From: Psychromonas sp. MME1
Lineage (GTDB): Bacteria; Pseudomonadota; Gammaproteobacteria; Enterobacterales; Psychromonadaceae
Assembly: GCF_041080865.1 (NCBI RefSeq)
Contig: NZ_CP160906.1
Coordinates: forward strand, 930,001 to 994,000
DNA: 64,000 nt
Direction of reading: 5' to 3'
The stretch's first letter is position 1. The number at the start of each line of letters is the position of its first letter. The position numbers were made by a program, and so were the translations under genes. The notes below the pieces were generated by a model. That model was not told where the DNA came from. It saw only the letters and a list, made by a program, of their open reading frames with translations, and searched no databases. Shown one piece after another: positions 29,462-40,000 of the stretch.

Positions 29462-29492
29462 AAAATCGGTGCCTGGTGCGCCGATTTTTTTT
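29462..29492 (+). terminator. Terminator after the pullulanase
   Basis: AAAATCGG and CCGATTTT form a stem with further pairing inside (GGTGC / GCGCC), followed by a T run, 25 bases after the stop. Confidence 0.8.
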
Positions 29493-29501
29493 ACTTGTTT
29501 A

Positions 29502-29660
29502 ATACTAATCTGCATAACTACCTGGCCTATCTTATTGGTTAAAATAATAGATAACAGCGTTTCATTCAATCGTAATAACCTGTTATTACTCAATCATGCG
29601 CCTTGCTCGCCATCATTTTTCCACAATAAGCTATGACCATAATATTATGCGAATTGGTAT
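29502..29660 (+). repeat. MITE-like repeat, copy B
   Basis: A roughly 160-base element bounded by imperfect terminal inverted repeats: ATACTAATCTGCATAA at 29502-29517 and TTATGCGAATTGGTAT at 29645-29660, complementary at 13 of 16 positions. It has no open frame of significance. The interior aligns with copies A and C (for example TTCAATCGTAATA, TATTACTCAATCA, CGCCATCATTTTTCC). Confidence 0.75.
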
Positions 29661-29818
29661 AAATTAATCCGTTAATGGTATCTTCTCTATAAAGTGCAAT
29701 AGAAAGCTAATTTATAGCCAATAACGCAAATTTTATTGATGTTAGACTAGCCTAACTGCTTAGTTAAGCGTTAAAATTACCACTTTCATTTTAATCAACT
29801 ATAAAAGAGTCTTAATAG

Positions 29819-30541
29819 ATGGGAAGAGCATATCAAAACCGCAAAGAATCGATGGCGAAAACAGCGGGCGCTAAAACTAAAGTATACTCAAAGTATGGCA
29901 AAGAGATTTATGTTTGTGCTAAAAATGGCGGTATAGATCCCGATGGAAACCTCTCCTTACGTCGTTTAATTGATGCCGCTAAAAAAGATCAAGTACCAAC
30001 TCATGTCGTTGAACGTGCTATTGAAAAAGCAAAAGGTGGCGGTGGTGAAGACTATGAACGTGCAACTTATGAAGGTTTTGGGCCGGGTGGTTGTAGTGTT
30101 ATTGTTGACTGTTTAACGGATAATAATAAACGTACATGGACCGATGTACGTAACTGTTTTGTTAAGACAGGTGCGAAAATAGGCTCTCAAGGTACGGTTG
30201 CGCATATGTTTGAGCATCAAGCTGTTTTTAGTTTTAAAGGTATAGATGAAGAAACTGTACTAGATGAGTTACTGATGGCTGATGTTGATGTCACTGATGT
30301 TGAGAATGAAAAGGGGCAAATCACCGTGTTTTGTCCCCATACAGAATATTATAAGGTCAAAACAGCACTGCATGAGAACCATCCAGACCTTGAGTTTGAT
30401 GTGGAAGAGATAACCTTTGTTCCACAAACGGACACCGACATCACCGAAGAGCATATTGAGAAATTTGAAAAATTTATGGATATGCTAGAAGATTGTGATG
30501 ATGTACAGAATGTTTATCACAATGCCGTCTTACCCGATTAA
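29819..30541 (+). CDS. YebC/PmpR family protein, YeeN-like
   Basis: A 240-residue cytoplasmic protein of the YebC/TACO1 family. It matches YeeN-type members: [80 protein letters not shown], and a C-terminal [12 protein letters not shown]. Family members have been described as DNA-binding regulators and more recently as ribosome-associated factors that ease translation of difficult sequences. Which applies here is not known. It is flanked by two inverted copies of the MITE-like repeat, and a strong terminator follows. Confidence 0.9.
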   Translation: MGRAYQNRKESMAKTAGAKTKVYSKYGKEIYVCAKNGGIDPDGNLSLRRLIDAAKKDQVPTHVVERAIEKAKGGGGEDYERATYEGFGPGGCSVIVDCLTDNNKRTWTDVRNCFVKTGAKIGSQGTVAHMFEHQAVFSFKGIDEETVLDELLMADVDVTDVENEKGQITVFCPHTEYYKVKTALHENHPDLEFDVEEITFVPQTDTDITEEHIEKFEKFMDMLEDCDDVQNVYHNAVLPD

Positions 30542-30566
30542 ATACTAAGCTAGAAGGCCATTGTGC

Positions 30567-30604
30567 GCATAAAAAACCACGTTAATTGACGTGGTTTTTT
30601 ATGC
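30567..30604. terminator. Strong terminator after the YebC/YeeN gene
   Basis: A perfect 16-bp stem (GCATAAAAAACCACGT and its complement) has a 6-base loop and a built-in T run. Because it is symmetric it could serve both strands. Confidence 0.9.
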
Positions 30605-30626
30605 CTGAAATTCACTGTTCTAATTT

Positions 30627-30782
30627 ATACCGTTGCGCATAATATTGCGATCAGGGCTTGTTGAGGAAAAATGATGGCGAGAAAGGCGCTTGATTGAGTA
30701 ATAGCAGGCTATTACGATTGAATGCAACGCAGCTACTGATTTAAAGCAACAAGATATATCAGATAGTTATGCGGATTAGTCT
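30627..30782 (-). repeat. MITE-like repeat, copy C (inverted relative to B)
   Basis: The reverse complement of this stretch is roughly three quarters identical to copy B from end to end. The termini on this strand are ATACCGTTGCGCATAA (30627-30642) and TTATGCGGATTAGTCT (30767-30782). With copy B it brackets the YebC/YeeN gene in opposite orientation. Confidence 0.75.
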
Positions 30783-30792
30783 TGTTTTACGT

Positions 30793-32466
30793 CTATTTAA
30801 GGTAAGGTTCTACGGATAATTTGTAACTTTTTACGGATATTTTAGAAGGCCCATAATCTCGTTGAGAGCGAAAATTATCTCTGCCAATGGATACGATTAC
30901 ATCATTATGTAATTTTTTTTGAATGATGACTTTAGCCTCTTCAAAATATTGTTGTAGCTCCCTATTTTTACTTTCTAGTTCGATTATTAGTGATGATATA
31001 ACTTCTTTTACAGATGCTTTGGTGAGCTGTAAACGGCTATCTAATTCCTGTTTTTTTTCTGAATTAGGTAGAATGTCAATTTTACGTTGCGCTGAAATTA
31101 AACTTTCTAGTTTACTTTGCTCTTCATCTATACATTGTTTTATTAATTGCCTATCATTGATTATTTTCGGATAAATGCCGACCAAATCTATAATCGTTTT
31201 ACTGCCTGCTGTCGCCCCCAAGGTTACCGTGTTAATACTTTTTTGACAGCGTAAAATGCCACCCAAAATTGTTCCTTTTAGTCCCGATTCATCAATGACA
31301 TTAATATCACCTTGGCTATCAACATGGCAGTGTAATAACTGTTTTTTAATAAAGACACTTTCACCTGCTTTTATTTGAGAGTATTGGCTAAAATTCGCAA
31401 TTACGGACCCTTTGGCGGTGATTTGGCAAGAATAATTATCACAATTTTCCTCCTGTTTACGGCCTATGATCCCCTTGGAAACGATCAGGTCTCCACCACA
31501 ATTTATTTCAGCTGATTCAACGTAACCCGATACGGTAATATCTCCGCTAGAGCTTACTTTCATACCTTCACAAACATTACCCTTGATGATGATACTGCCA
31601 TCATAATTAACATGACCATAGCCCACATTGACATTATCAATTAATAACACATCATCAACCTGCATTCCGTTACCGAGTGCTTTTGGTATACCAACTAAGG
31701 TTGAGATTAATAGATTTTCATCAGAAGGGCTGATTTGAGTGTTAGCACCTGCAATTAATGCGAAATCTTTACCGGGGACATATTCAAGAATATCACCCAT
31801 AACATTCATGCCTGGTGAACCTAAAATCATCGGGGTTTTACGCATTAAATGACTATCTGGCGCAACGGTAATTAATTCGCCTAAATCACGCATGTCAACA
31901 CGACCATGTTCGTCTTCGATGGGTTTTAGTAGCCGCTCTTTAGGGGTGTCAACTAGACGAGTAAAACTAGCATTAACCCCATTAACGGCCTCTGAACCTT
32001 GAGCAATGGTTGCTTGCACAGCAGTTCCCGGAGGGGCGCTTTGTGATTTTTCGATCAGTAATTCGATGGTTTTATGGCGTATCCCATGCTGAATACCCAA
32101 TTCATTAATGTGATCCTTCAAGTCGGATTTGGTAATCGCTTTTCCACCGTAAGCAGAGATGATCTCCGCCTTGGCAAACATGAGCATGGGATCAATAGTG
32201 ATAGATAATTGTGCGTCAATACGTTCAGCAACAATAATCGACTTAGTATCAACAGAGTGGCCTGCTTTTAATTGTTTAACCACCGTTACGGCTTGGTTGA
32301 TGGCAACTTGATCAAGTTTAAAATTGCAATATGGAGATGATAAAATTAATTGGGTGAGATGTTCTGCAGTGATTGCATCATTGCTAGACTGAATTAGAAA
32401 TAGTAATTCCTTATTATCACTCGATAGTTTTAGTAAATTACTATTTGCTATTATATTTTCGCCCAT
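30793..32466 (-). CDS. DUF342 (FapA family) protein
   Basis: A 557-residue cytoplasmic protein. The central part (about residues 190-420) is a DUF342/FapA beta-helix-like domain with repeated short strands and glycine turns: GYGHVNYDGSIIIKGNVCEGMKVSSSGDI, VESAEINCGGDLIVSKGIIGR and GTILGGILRCQKSI. The C-terminal part (about 450-530) is predicted coiled coil rich in E, K and L. Members are linked to flagellar assembly, polar localisation or signalling, but the role is not settled. The gene is preceded by about 190 bases of non-coding AT-rich DNA with nothing notable. Confidence 0.8.
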   Translation of the reverse strand: MGENIIANSNLLKLSSDNKELLFLIQSSNDAITAEHLTQLILSSPYCNFKLDQVAINQAVTVVKQLKAGHSVDTKSIIVAERIDAQLSITIDPMLMFAKAEIISAYGGKAITKSDLKDHINELGIQHGIRHKTIELLIEKSQSAPPGTAVQATIAQGSEAVNGVNASFTRLVDTPKERLLKPIEDEHGRVDMRDLGELITVAPDSHLMRKTPMILGSPGMNVMGDILEYVPGKDFALIAGANTQISPSDENLLISTLVGIPKALGNGMQVDDVLLIDNVNVGYGHVNYDGSIIIKGNVCEGMKVSSSGDITVSGYVESAEINCGGDLIVSKGIIGRKQEENCDNYSCQITAKGSVIANFSQYSQIKAGESVFIKKQLLHCHVDSQGDINVIDESGLKGTILGGILRCQKSINTVTLGATAGSKTIIDLVGIYPKIINDRQLIKQCIDEEQSKLESLISAQRKIDILPNSEKKQELDSRLQLTKASVKEVISSLIIELESKNRELQQYFEEAKVIIQKKLHNDVIVSIGRDNFRSQRDYGPSKISVKSYKLSVEPYLK

Positions 32467-32659
32467 AATGTATTGCTCATCTCTCTATTTTGTTTCTAGG
32501 TGATTTTTATAAATAATGTAGTTGAAAAATATTTGTAATATTATTGAATCGCAAATAATGTAATAAATGACTAAAAATAAAAAGTCTATTTGATCTTATT
32601 TTAATCATATAGTTAAGAACTTGAGTGACGGTCACATAATCGATTTTTTGTGCAATTTA

Positions 32660-34252
32660 TTATGAACTACAGGATAATGTTGAACACCCTATTTTATTTT
32701 TTGCCCATTCAGGGCGTCGCTTAGCATATTGTTCATATTGCGGCTGCTCATCGTAAGGGCGTGTAAATATTTTTTGTAATTTATCTATTTCACTAAAGTC
32801 ACCGAGTTCAGCTAATTCAATCGCCTGCTGGGTTATATAATTGCGCAACACATATTTAGGATTATATTTATTCATCGACATTGCCCGTTGAGAGTCTGTT
32901 AATCCATCTAATTCAATTCGCGCTATATAACGTGTTAGCCATTGTTGTAAAATGGGCACATAATGGCCATCAACTTTATGCGAGTCATAGAAACAAGGGG
33001 AAAATAGTTCAAGCCAGCTATTCATATCAGTGAGGTCGATTTGGGCTGAGAGTTTTGCCAAGTTACGATAGAAAATGGTCATGTCTGTTTCGATCAGTGA
33101 TAGTAATGTTTCTAAATCCTTAAACAATTGCAAATCGTCCTCGCCTTGATAAGCGACAAGACCTAGCTTATTGGCCATCATTTGGCACCATTTACGTTGA
33201 TAATTAACCTCGTAGTCATTGAGAATAGCTTGCAACGGTGCTGTTTCACCAATAAGGGGTAAAATAGCATTAGCTAAGCGGTAGAGATTCCACAAGCAAA
33301 TAGCTGATTGCTGTCCAAAGCGATAGCGTTTTTGTTCAAAATCGCTGCTATTGGGCGTCCAATCTAAGTCAAAATTATCGATCCACCCATAGGGGCCGTA
33401 ATCAATTGTTTCACCAATAATAGACATATTATCAGTATTCATAACCCCATGGACAAAACCGACGCGCATCCAGTGTATAATTAAATGACAGTGACGCTGG
33501 CAAATTTCTTTAAACCAAGCGATATAAACGTCTTTATCCGAGGCGTTGTCAGCCTGTAGTGTGGGGAAATCTGCTTTTATACTATATTCAACAAGCTGCT
33601 GTAACAGCGCATGATCGCCCCGTGCAGACGGTAACTCAAAATTACCAAATCGTAAAAAGGAAGGAGAAACTCGACATACAATAGCCCCCGACTCCATTGC
33701 AGAGTTGCCGTTATACATCATGTCTCTGAGGACTTTTTCACCCGTCAAGCATAAGCTAAGTGCGCGTGTCGTTGGGATGCCTAAATTAAAAAGCGCTTCT
33801 GAACATAAATATTCACGAATAGACGAACGAAGTACCGCGCAGCCATCACCGCGTCGAGAGTAAGGGGTTTTTCCTGCACCTTTTAATTGCAGCGTCTGAT
33901 AACCTAATTTTTTAGTGACAAGTTCACCTAAATTAATCGCACGGCCATCCCCTAATTGTCCAGCCCATTGACCAAATTGATGGCCGCCATAGCAAAGCGC
34001 ATAACCTTGCATTCCCGCTAATAGTTTATTGCCAGTCATTACTTGAGTAAATGCATCTTGATTGCTTAATAATTTGGTTAAGCCTAATTGTTCGACTAGT
34101 TGTTCATTATAAGCAATTAAAGAGGGAGCTTGGGTTTTCTTTGGGGTAACCAAGGAGTAGGCAGAAAACTCGACACTTCTACAGCCGTTTTCGATGATCG
34201 GGTCTGCAGGTAATTCTCTTATAAATTGATTATCGAAATTTGCTAATGGCAT
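32660..34252 (-). CDS. selO: SelO protein adenylyltransferase (YdiU)
   Basis: A 530-residue pseudokinase-fold enzyme that transfers AMP from ATP to protein Ser, Thr or Tyr in redox stress responses. Signatures visible are YGGHQFGQWAGQLGDGRAINLGE, LKGAGKTPYSRRGDG (nucleotide-binding Lys), VLRDMMYNG, then FVHGVMNTDNMSI and DYGPYGWIDNFDLDW with the catalytic/metal Asp and Asn. The C-terminus ends CSTLSCSS, placing cysteines where eukaryotic relatives have selenocysteine. GGAATA precedes the ATG. Confidence 0.95.
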   Translation of the reverse strand: MPLANFDNQFIRELPADPIIENGCRSVEFSAYSLVTPKKTQAPSLIAYNEQLVEQLGLTKLLSNQDAFTQVMTGNKLLAGMQGYALCYGGHQFGQWAGQLGDGRAINLGELVTKKLGYQTLQLKGAGKTPYSRRGDGCAVLRSSIREYLCSEALFNLGIPTTRALSLCLTGEKVLRDMMYNGNSAMESGAIVCRVSPSFLRFGNFELPSARGDHALLQQLVEYSIKADFPTLQADNASDKDVYIAWFKEICQRHCHLIIHWMRVGFVHGVMNTDNMSIIGETIDYGPYGWIDNFDLDWTPNSSDFEQKRYRFGQQSAICLWNLYRLANAILPLIGETAPLQAILNDYEVNYQRKWCQMMANKLGLVAYQGEDDLQLFKDLETLLSLIETDMTIFYRNLAKLSAQIDLTDMNSWLELFSPCFYDSHKVDGHYVPILQQWLTRYIARIELDGLTDSQRAMSMNKYNPKYVLRNYITQQAIELAELGDFSEIDKLQKIFTRPYDEQPQYEQYAKRRPEWAKNKIGCSTLSCSS

Positions 34253-34365
34253 AATAAATATTCCAAATTGAGATAGTTAAATAGTATACTGTTTTGGTTG
34301 GTTATTTAGCAAGGCAATGAATAGGTAAATTAAATAATCTGAAAACTGTTTATTTTGGAGGAATG

Positions 34366-35229
34366 ATGAAAAACAAATATATACCTGAGAAAGTTTGGCA
34401 AAATAATGCGCAAACTGGCGGAACTTGGGCAAGTATCAATCGCCCAATAGCAGGGGCTACGCATGATAAGGTACTTCCTATTGGATCGCACCCTTTACAG
34501 CTATATTCAATGGGAACGCCAAATGGTCAAAAGGTGACGATTCTACTGGAGGAGCTATTAGCGTTGGGAGTCGAAGAGGCTGAATATGATGCTCATTTAA
34601 TTCAAATAGGGCAAGGAGATCAGTTCTCTTCCGGTTTTGTTACTGTCAATCCAAATTCAAAAATTCCAGCGTTAGTCGATTGCTCCACGGAGCCTGCAAT
34701 CAATGTATTTGAGTCGGGCGCAATTTTGCTATATTTAGCAGAAAAACACGCGCTGTTTATTCCAAAAAATAGCGCCGAACGTGTGCAGGTTTTGAACTGG
34801 TTATTTTGGTTACAAGGTGCGGCACCATACCTAGGTGGCGGCTTTGGTCATTTTTATGCCTATGCCCCAGAAAAATTTGAATATCCCATCAATCGTTTTA
34901 CCATGGAAATAAAACGCCAATTGGATCTTCTAGATAAGCAATTATCTACAAACACATTTATTGCAGGCAATGAATACAGCATAGCAGACATCGCTATTTG
35001 GCCATGGTATGGAAATTTGGTGCTGGGTAAATTGTACGATGCCGCTGAGTTTTTAGATGTCCAAAGTTATAGTAACTTACAGCGTTGGGCAAAGCAGATC
35101 GCATCGCGTACCGCAGTACAACGTGGCAGGATTGTTAATCGCACGTGGGGGGATGCTTGGGAAATGTTAGCTGAACGACATCAAGCATCTGAAATTACTG
35201 ATATACTCAATTTAACCCCTAAAAAATAA
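34366..35229 (+). CDS. yghU: YghU-type glutathione transferase / disulfide reductase
   Basis: A 287-residue cytoplasmic GST-like protein matching YghU: YIPEKVWQ, GTWASINRPIAGATHDK, LQLYSMGTPNGQKVTILLEELL, VNPNSKIPALVD, then FESGAILLYLAEK of the thioredoxin-like domain and the all-helical C-domain (YSIADIAIWPWYG). Such proteins reduce disulfides using glutathione. Two ATGs overlap at 34363 and 34366. The second lies 4 bases from GGAGG and is preferred. It is divergent from selO. Confidence 0.9.
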   Translation: MKNKYIPEKVWQNNAQTGGTWASINRPIAGATHDKVLPIGSHPLQLYSMGTPNGQKVTILLEELLALGVEEAEYDAHLIQIGQGDQFSSGFVTVNPNSKIPALVDCSTEPAINVFESGAILLYLAEKHALFIPKNSAERVQVLNWLFWLQGAAPYLGGGFGHFYAYAPEKFEYPINRFTMEIKRQLDLLDKQLSTNTFIAGNEYSIADIAIWPWYGNLVLGKLYDAAEFLDVQSYSNLQRWAKQIASRTAVQRGRIVNRTWGDAWEMLAERHQASEITDILNLTPKK

Positions 35230-35339
35230 ATTGAGTATATAGAGGCTGTGTGCTTATTTTAGCATTCATTCATTATTTTATGTTGAGTTAAAATGATACG
35301 CTATAATAAAAATATGCGTGCAAGTAACAAGGAGATATC

Positions 35340-35528
35340 ATGGATATGGCGGTAGTAGGCTCAGTGCTAACTGAGCAGAATAGAATTAATACACTTGAAA
35401 AAGTAAATATTAATTTATTAAAAACAACGAATAATCAAGCAGAACAACAGGCCGCTCAATTAATTGATTCTATTGCGCCTGTGAAGCCTGAAGGAAGTAA
35501 GGGGCACCATATAGATGTTTCGGTATAA
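35340..35528 (+). CDS. Small protein, YjfB-like (putative motility family)
   Basis: A 62-residue protein with an excellent AAGGAGATATC Shine-Dalgarno before its ATG. The layout MDMAVVGSVLTEQNRINTLEKVNINLLKTTNNQAEQQAAQLIDSI resembles the YjfB-like family of short helical proteins annotated as putative motility proteins (starting MDIAALS..., with QQ in the second helix). No signal peptide or membrane helix. The similarity is short and should be treated as tentative. Confidence 0.6.
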   Translation: MDMAVVGSVLTEQNRINTLEKVNINLLKTTNNQAEQQAAQLIDSIAPVKPEGSKGHHIDVSV

Positions 35529-35757
35529 CCGCACATTATATTTGTAGATTTGTGTATTCGTTTTCCTGATAGGTTAGCAGCTTCTTCTTGTGGCAACACA
35601 TAATTTGTTTTTCGCACGGAGAGGCTATTGCAAAATCGTCATAGTTCGGTTATTTTCGTTAAACTAATCAATTAATTAACAACACCTAATGTTTATGTGG
35701 CGTTATTTAAACCTTACAAAGTATTATAATTATAATTAAAATTAGGATTTAATTAAT

Positions 35758-35769
35758 GTTGTTAACAAC
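35758..35769. promoter_or_regulatory. 12-bp palindrome upstream of the LetA/LetB operon
   Basis: GTTGTTAACAAC is a perfect palindrome, extendable to AATGTTGTTAACAACGTT with two mismatches, and lies 51 bases before the first ATG. The rest of the 290-base gap (35529-35820) shows only AT-rich DNA. A regulator site is a guess. Confidence 0.3.
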
Positions 35770-35820
35770 GTTACTAAGTACATTCTGTGTAACTTTAAGA
35801 CAGATAGAGGGATTTTGCTG

Positions 35821-36423
35821 ATGTCGCATCTTCATGCCTGTCATGAATGTGATCTTTTAATTGATATTGGATCGATATCAGAGGGGCAAGTTGCAGGTTG
35901 TCCCCGTTGTGGTTGTGAGGTTATTAGGCGGAAAATAGATGCGATTCGTCGAACCAAAGTGGTTGCTATTTCGGGATTAATTTTTTTTGTGCCAGCCATC
36001 TTTATGCCATTGATGGCAATGCACGCTGTTGGCCGTGCGAATTCGGCAAGTTTGCTTGAATGTGTAGAAATCTTATTGCAAACGGAATTATATTTCGTGG
36101 CATTGATTGTTGCGTTAACGAGTATTATTGCACCTCTTTTTAAGTTGACGTTAACATTATATATCAGCTGTTATTTTGATACCCCTGTAATGCAACATCC
36201 TTATTACCGTAAAGCGGTGTTAATTTATCATAAAATTGATTCATGGGAGATGCTCGAAGTGTTTATGATGGGGATTTTGGTTTCTATTATCAAATTACAG
36301 GCAATGGCGGTATTAACTTTTGGCATGGGGCTTGTGTGTTTTGTTGGTTTGTTATTGTGTGTGGTTGCGTTACGCGTGACTTTTGATATAGAGCAAATAT
36401 GGGAAAGAATTCATGAGCATTGA
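35821..36423 (+). CDS. PqiA/LetA-type membrane protein, first half
   Basis: A 200-residue inner-membrane protein. It begins with a zinc-ribbon (CHECD and CPRCG, residues 7-33) followed by four hydrophobic segments of the PqiA/LetA module. E. coli LetA and PqiA carry two such modules in one chain, but here each is a separate gene and the two overlap by 11 bases (36413-36423). The ATG at 35821 has GAGGG 8 bases upstream. A TTG two codons earlier is less likely. With the next two genes it forms an operon for lipid transport between the membranes. Confidence 0.85.
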   Translation: MSHLHACHECDLLIDIGSISEGQVAGCPRCGCEVIRRKIDAIRRTKVVAISGLIFFVPAIFMPLMAMHAVGRANSASLLECVEILLQTELYFVALIVALTSIIAPLFKLTLTLYISCYFDTPVMQHPYYRKAVLIYHKIDSWEMLEVFMMGILVSIIKLQAMAVLTFGMGLVCFVGLLLCVVALRVTFDIEQIWERIHEH

Positions 36424-37051
36424 TAATGCTTCACTCCCGCGAGTTAATACGGCTAAAAATCATGGTTTGGCAGCTTGCCCCCATTGCCATTTTGTAAATA
36501 AATGGGATAAAGAAGAAGAATCACCAAAGTGTCACCGTTGTGATGGGGCGATTTATAGTCGCAAGCCAGATTCCTATAATCGTACTCTTGCCTATACTAT
36601 TACTGCTACGATTGCATATATCCCTGCAAATCTCCTTCCGATTATGACCATCGTTTATTTTGGCAAAGGCGATCCTGATACTATCCTATCTGGTGTTGCA
36701 CTACTCATTAAATTAGGTAGCTATCCGATTGCCGCGGTGATATTTTTGGCTAGTTTTATTCTCCCTCTTTCAAAATTGGTCGCGTTATATGTACTTGTCT
36801 ATTCCCTAAAGAATAAATCCCGTTTTAGCAAAAAACGGCTGACTACTTTTTATCGATTTATTGAAATATTTGGCCGTTGGTCTTTACTCGATGTGTTTGT
36901 TGTTGCACTGCTAGTCACACTTGTTGAAATTGGCAGTGTTGTTGAAATTATTGCCGGAGGTGGTGCTACCGCTTTTGGTATTATGGTCGTGCTGTCTATA
37001 CTTGCAGCCGAAAGTTTTGATCCCCGTTTAATTTGGGATGAGGAAGAGTAG
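36413..37051 (+). CDS. PqiA/LetA-type membrane protein, second half
   Basis: A 212-residue inner-membrane protein with its own N-terminal zinc-ribbon (CPHCHFVNKWD and CHRCDG) and four membrane segments (AYIPANLLPIMTIVYFG, FILPLSKLVALYVLVYSL, SLLDVFVVALLVTLVEIGSV, a last helix ending LAAESFDPRLIWD). The SLLDVFVVALL helix and the DPRLIWD ending are typical of the second PqiA module. Its start lies inside the end of the preceding gene and its stop lies 1 base before the MCE gene, so all three are probably translationally coupled. Confidence 0.85.
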   Translation: MSIDNASLPRVNTAKNHGLAACPHCHFVNKWDKEEESPKCHRCDGAIYSRKPDSYNRTLAYTITATIAYIPANLLPIMTIVYFGKGDPDTILSGVALLIKLGSYPIAAVIFLASFILPLSKLVALYVLVYSLKNKSRFSKKRLTTFYRFIEIFGRWSLLDVFVVALLVTLVEIGSVVEIIAGGGATAFGIMVVLSILAAESFDPRLIWDEEE

Positions 37052-37052
37052 A

Positions 37053-40000
37053 ATGAGTCAGGAAATAAGTACCACCGAATCTGCGATCGTTAAAAAAAGC
37101 TCTAAAATGTCCGTTATCTGGATTTTACCCATATTGGCCGCGATTATTGGTATATGGATGATTGTCAATGCCGTGATGACAGCAGGCATCAACATACAGG
37201 TACAATTCGAAAGTGCCGATGGTATTGTCGTTGGTAAAACCGAAGTACGATATAAGGGGCTCGTGGTTGGCGTTGTAAAAAATGTTAACATCACTAAAGA
37301 TATGGATAACGTCATCGCGCATATTGAAATGGATTATAGAGCCGATGTGTTATTGAAAGAGACAACGGCATTTTGGATTGTCCGTCCTGAAGTCAGTCTG
37401 TCTCAAATATCTGGGCTGGATACCGTTTTTTCAGGCAATTATATTGCAATGGCTGTTGGTGAAGGTGCGACTAAGCATGAATTTGTTGCTTTGGACAAAG
37501 CCGCTCCAATTTCCGAGGATGCGCCTGGTTTACACATTTCCGTCTATGCAACTAATTTAGGCTCCGTAGCAATCGGTAGCCAAGTTTTCTATAAAAAAAT
37601 AGCCGTAGGTAAGGTTATTGATTATGAGCTAGAAGAAGATAATGATTGGGTCAAAATAAACCTGCTTATTGAAAAAAAATACAAAAAATTAGTTAAAGTT
37701 GACTCGCGTTTTTGGAATGCAAGTGGTATTGATATTAGTGGCAGTTTATCCGGTTTTCACCTCCGTACGGAGTCGCTAGGGTCGATTGTTGCCGGTGGCA
37801 TTGCTTTTTATAACCCGAATAATGATGAATCGGCGTTAGCCGAAAATTCCCATACATTTAACTTATATGATACCTACGATGATGCAAAAGCATGGTTTGA
37901 AATAACATTACGCTTTGATAACTTTAGTGCCGTTACTGTTGGTAAAACTAAAGTCAGGTATGCTGAGCATGATTTAGGTTTTGTTAAGTCACTGGAATTT
38001 GATAAAAACAGTAAGGATACGGATGAATATAGATGGGTCGGAAAAGTTTTCCTTGATCCAGAAGTAGCTCCCTATATCACTGAATCAACTAAATTTTGGT
38101 TGGATAAGCCCATTATCAGCTTAGATAAAATGGATAGTTTCAACAAGATTCTAGAAGGTACTTATATCGCCATTGAACCAGGTATTATTGGTGATAAACC
38201 TAAATCTGATTTTACTATACTCGATACTCAACCCATTAATGATTACTCTAAACCCGGGTTGCATTTGCAACTACTAGCCAAAAATTTAAATTCAATAAAT
38301 GCAGAACAGGGGGTTTATTATAAGCGAATGAAAGTAGGCAACATTGAGGGGTTTGAACTTGCTGAGGATAATGTCTCCTTTAATGTGCATGTTTATATCG
38401 AAGAAAAATACCAACATTTAGTTAATGAAAATAGTGTTTTCTTTGAAGACTCTGGTTTTGAACTTACTGGAAATTTGCAATCTTTTAGCCTCAAGTCGCG
38501 GCCCCTGCAAGCGCTGCTAGTTGGCGGAATATCTTTCCATGGAGATGTTAAAAATAAGTCACACAAACCACTTGAAAACGGAGCGATATTCCCACTTTAT
38601 CATTCCAGAAAAGATGCTAGATATAGTGAAAAAGTATATCTGACAGTAAAGAATGCCAATAAAAATGAAATTAACGCGAACATAACACGACTAATGTATC
38701 AAGGTGAAGAAATTGGTATGGTATCTCACGTCAAAGTTACGAAGGATTTAAAATCGCGTATTGCCACAATTAAATATGATCCCAAATTTACCAAATTATT
38801 TGTCAAAAATAGTGCTGTTTGGATGGTTGAACCAAAAATATCAGCAGGTTCGTTAACCGGATTAGATGCATTAGTGAAAGGGGCTTACCTTGTTATTAAG
38901 CAAGGAGATGGTACCCCGACGAAAAACTTTTATTTAAGTGATAGCGCGCCAGCCTCACGTCCTGGTGATCCTGGCTTACAACTTATTATTAGTAGCGATG
39001 AAGCTGGCTCAATTACGGTTGGTACACCCGTTACATATTTGCAGCAACATATTGGTTATGTTGAAACGGTCAATTTCAATGGGTCAGGAAAAAATGTTGA
39101 TATAACGCTGACCATAGATGATGAATATCGTCATTTTGTACGTGATGATGCCCGTTTCTATCAAGGAAGTGGTATCAATGTTGCTGGAAATATCACTGAC
39201 TTGGATATTCGTACAGAAAGCTTAGCTTCAGTGATAAGAGGCGGGATTGCATTATTACCAAGCGAAAATAGTGAAGCCAAAGCAGCCTCTGAAATGCAAA
39301 AATTTAAATTGTTTGCAAGCCGATCTCAGGCGATTCTCAATGGTTATGATGTTCAACTTGAATTTGACACTGTTGTTGATTTGCAAGAAGGGGCACCCGT
39401 TAAATTTAATAATCATGTTGTTGGCAATGTTAATAATGTCGCTGTTAATAATAATCTCACTGGTACAAAGGTCAGTTTAAGTATCTCTAAAAAATTCCCC
39501 GCGTTATTTGCGAAAGATGCCAAATTTTGGCTCTCTTCTGCACAAATTGGCTTAACGAATATTGAAAATCCGCAGGCAATATTAACGGGTAATTTTATAT
39601 CTGTTGTACCGGGGGAGTCTAAGAATTCAGCGCATATATTTAGTGGTTTATATAGTAAACCCATTGTTAAATCATTAACAACGGGTTTAAATATCGGCTT
39701 GCGTACTAATTCGTTAGGCTCTTTAAAAGTGGGCGATCCAATCTATTACAGACAAATTAAAGTCGGTAAAGTAATTGATTTTGATCTCACGAGGAATGCT
39801 AACGCTGTCATTATATATGCAAATATTGATAGTAAATATCAACATTTACTAAATGAAAATAGTCGCTTTTGGAATGCCAGTGGCATTGATGTTGATGCAG
39901 GTATTTTTTCTGGCATAAAAGTCAGAACAGAATCTTTAGAATCTATTTTATCGGGAGGACTCGCTTTTGCTTCGCCAGCAGAGGGCGCTCCGCTAGTCAA

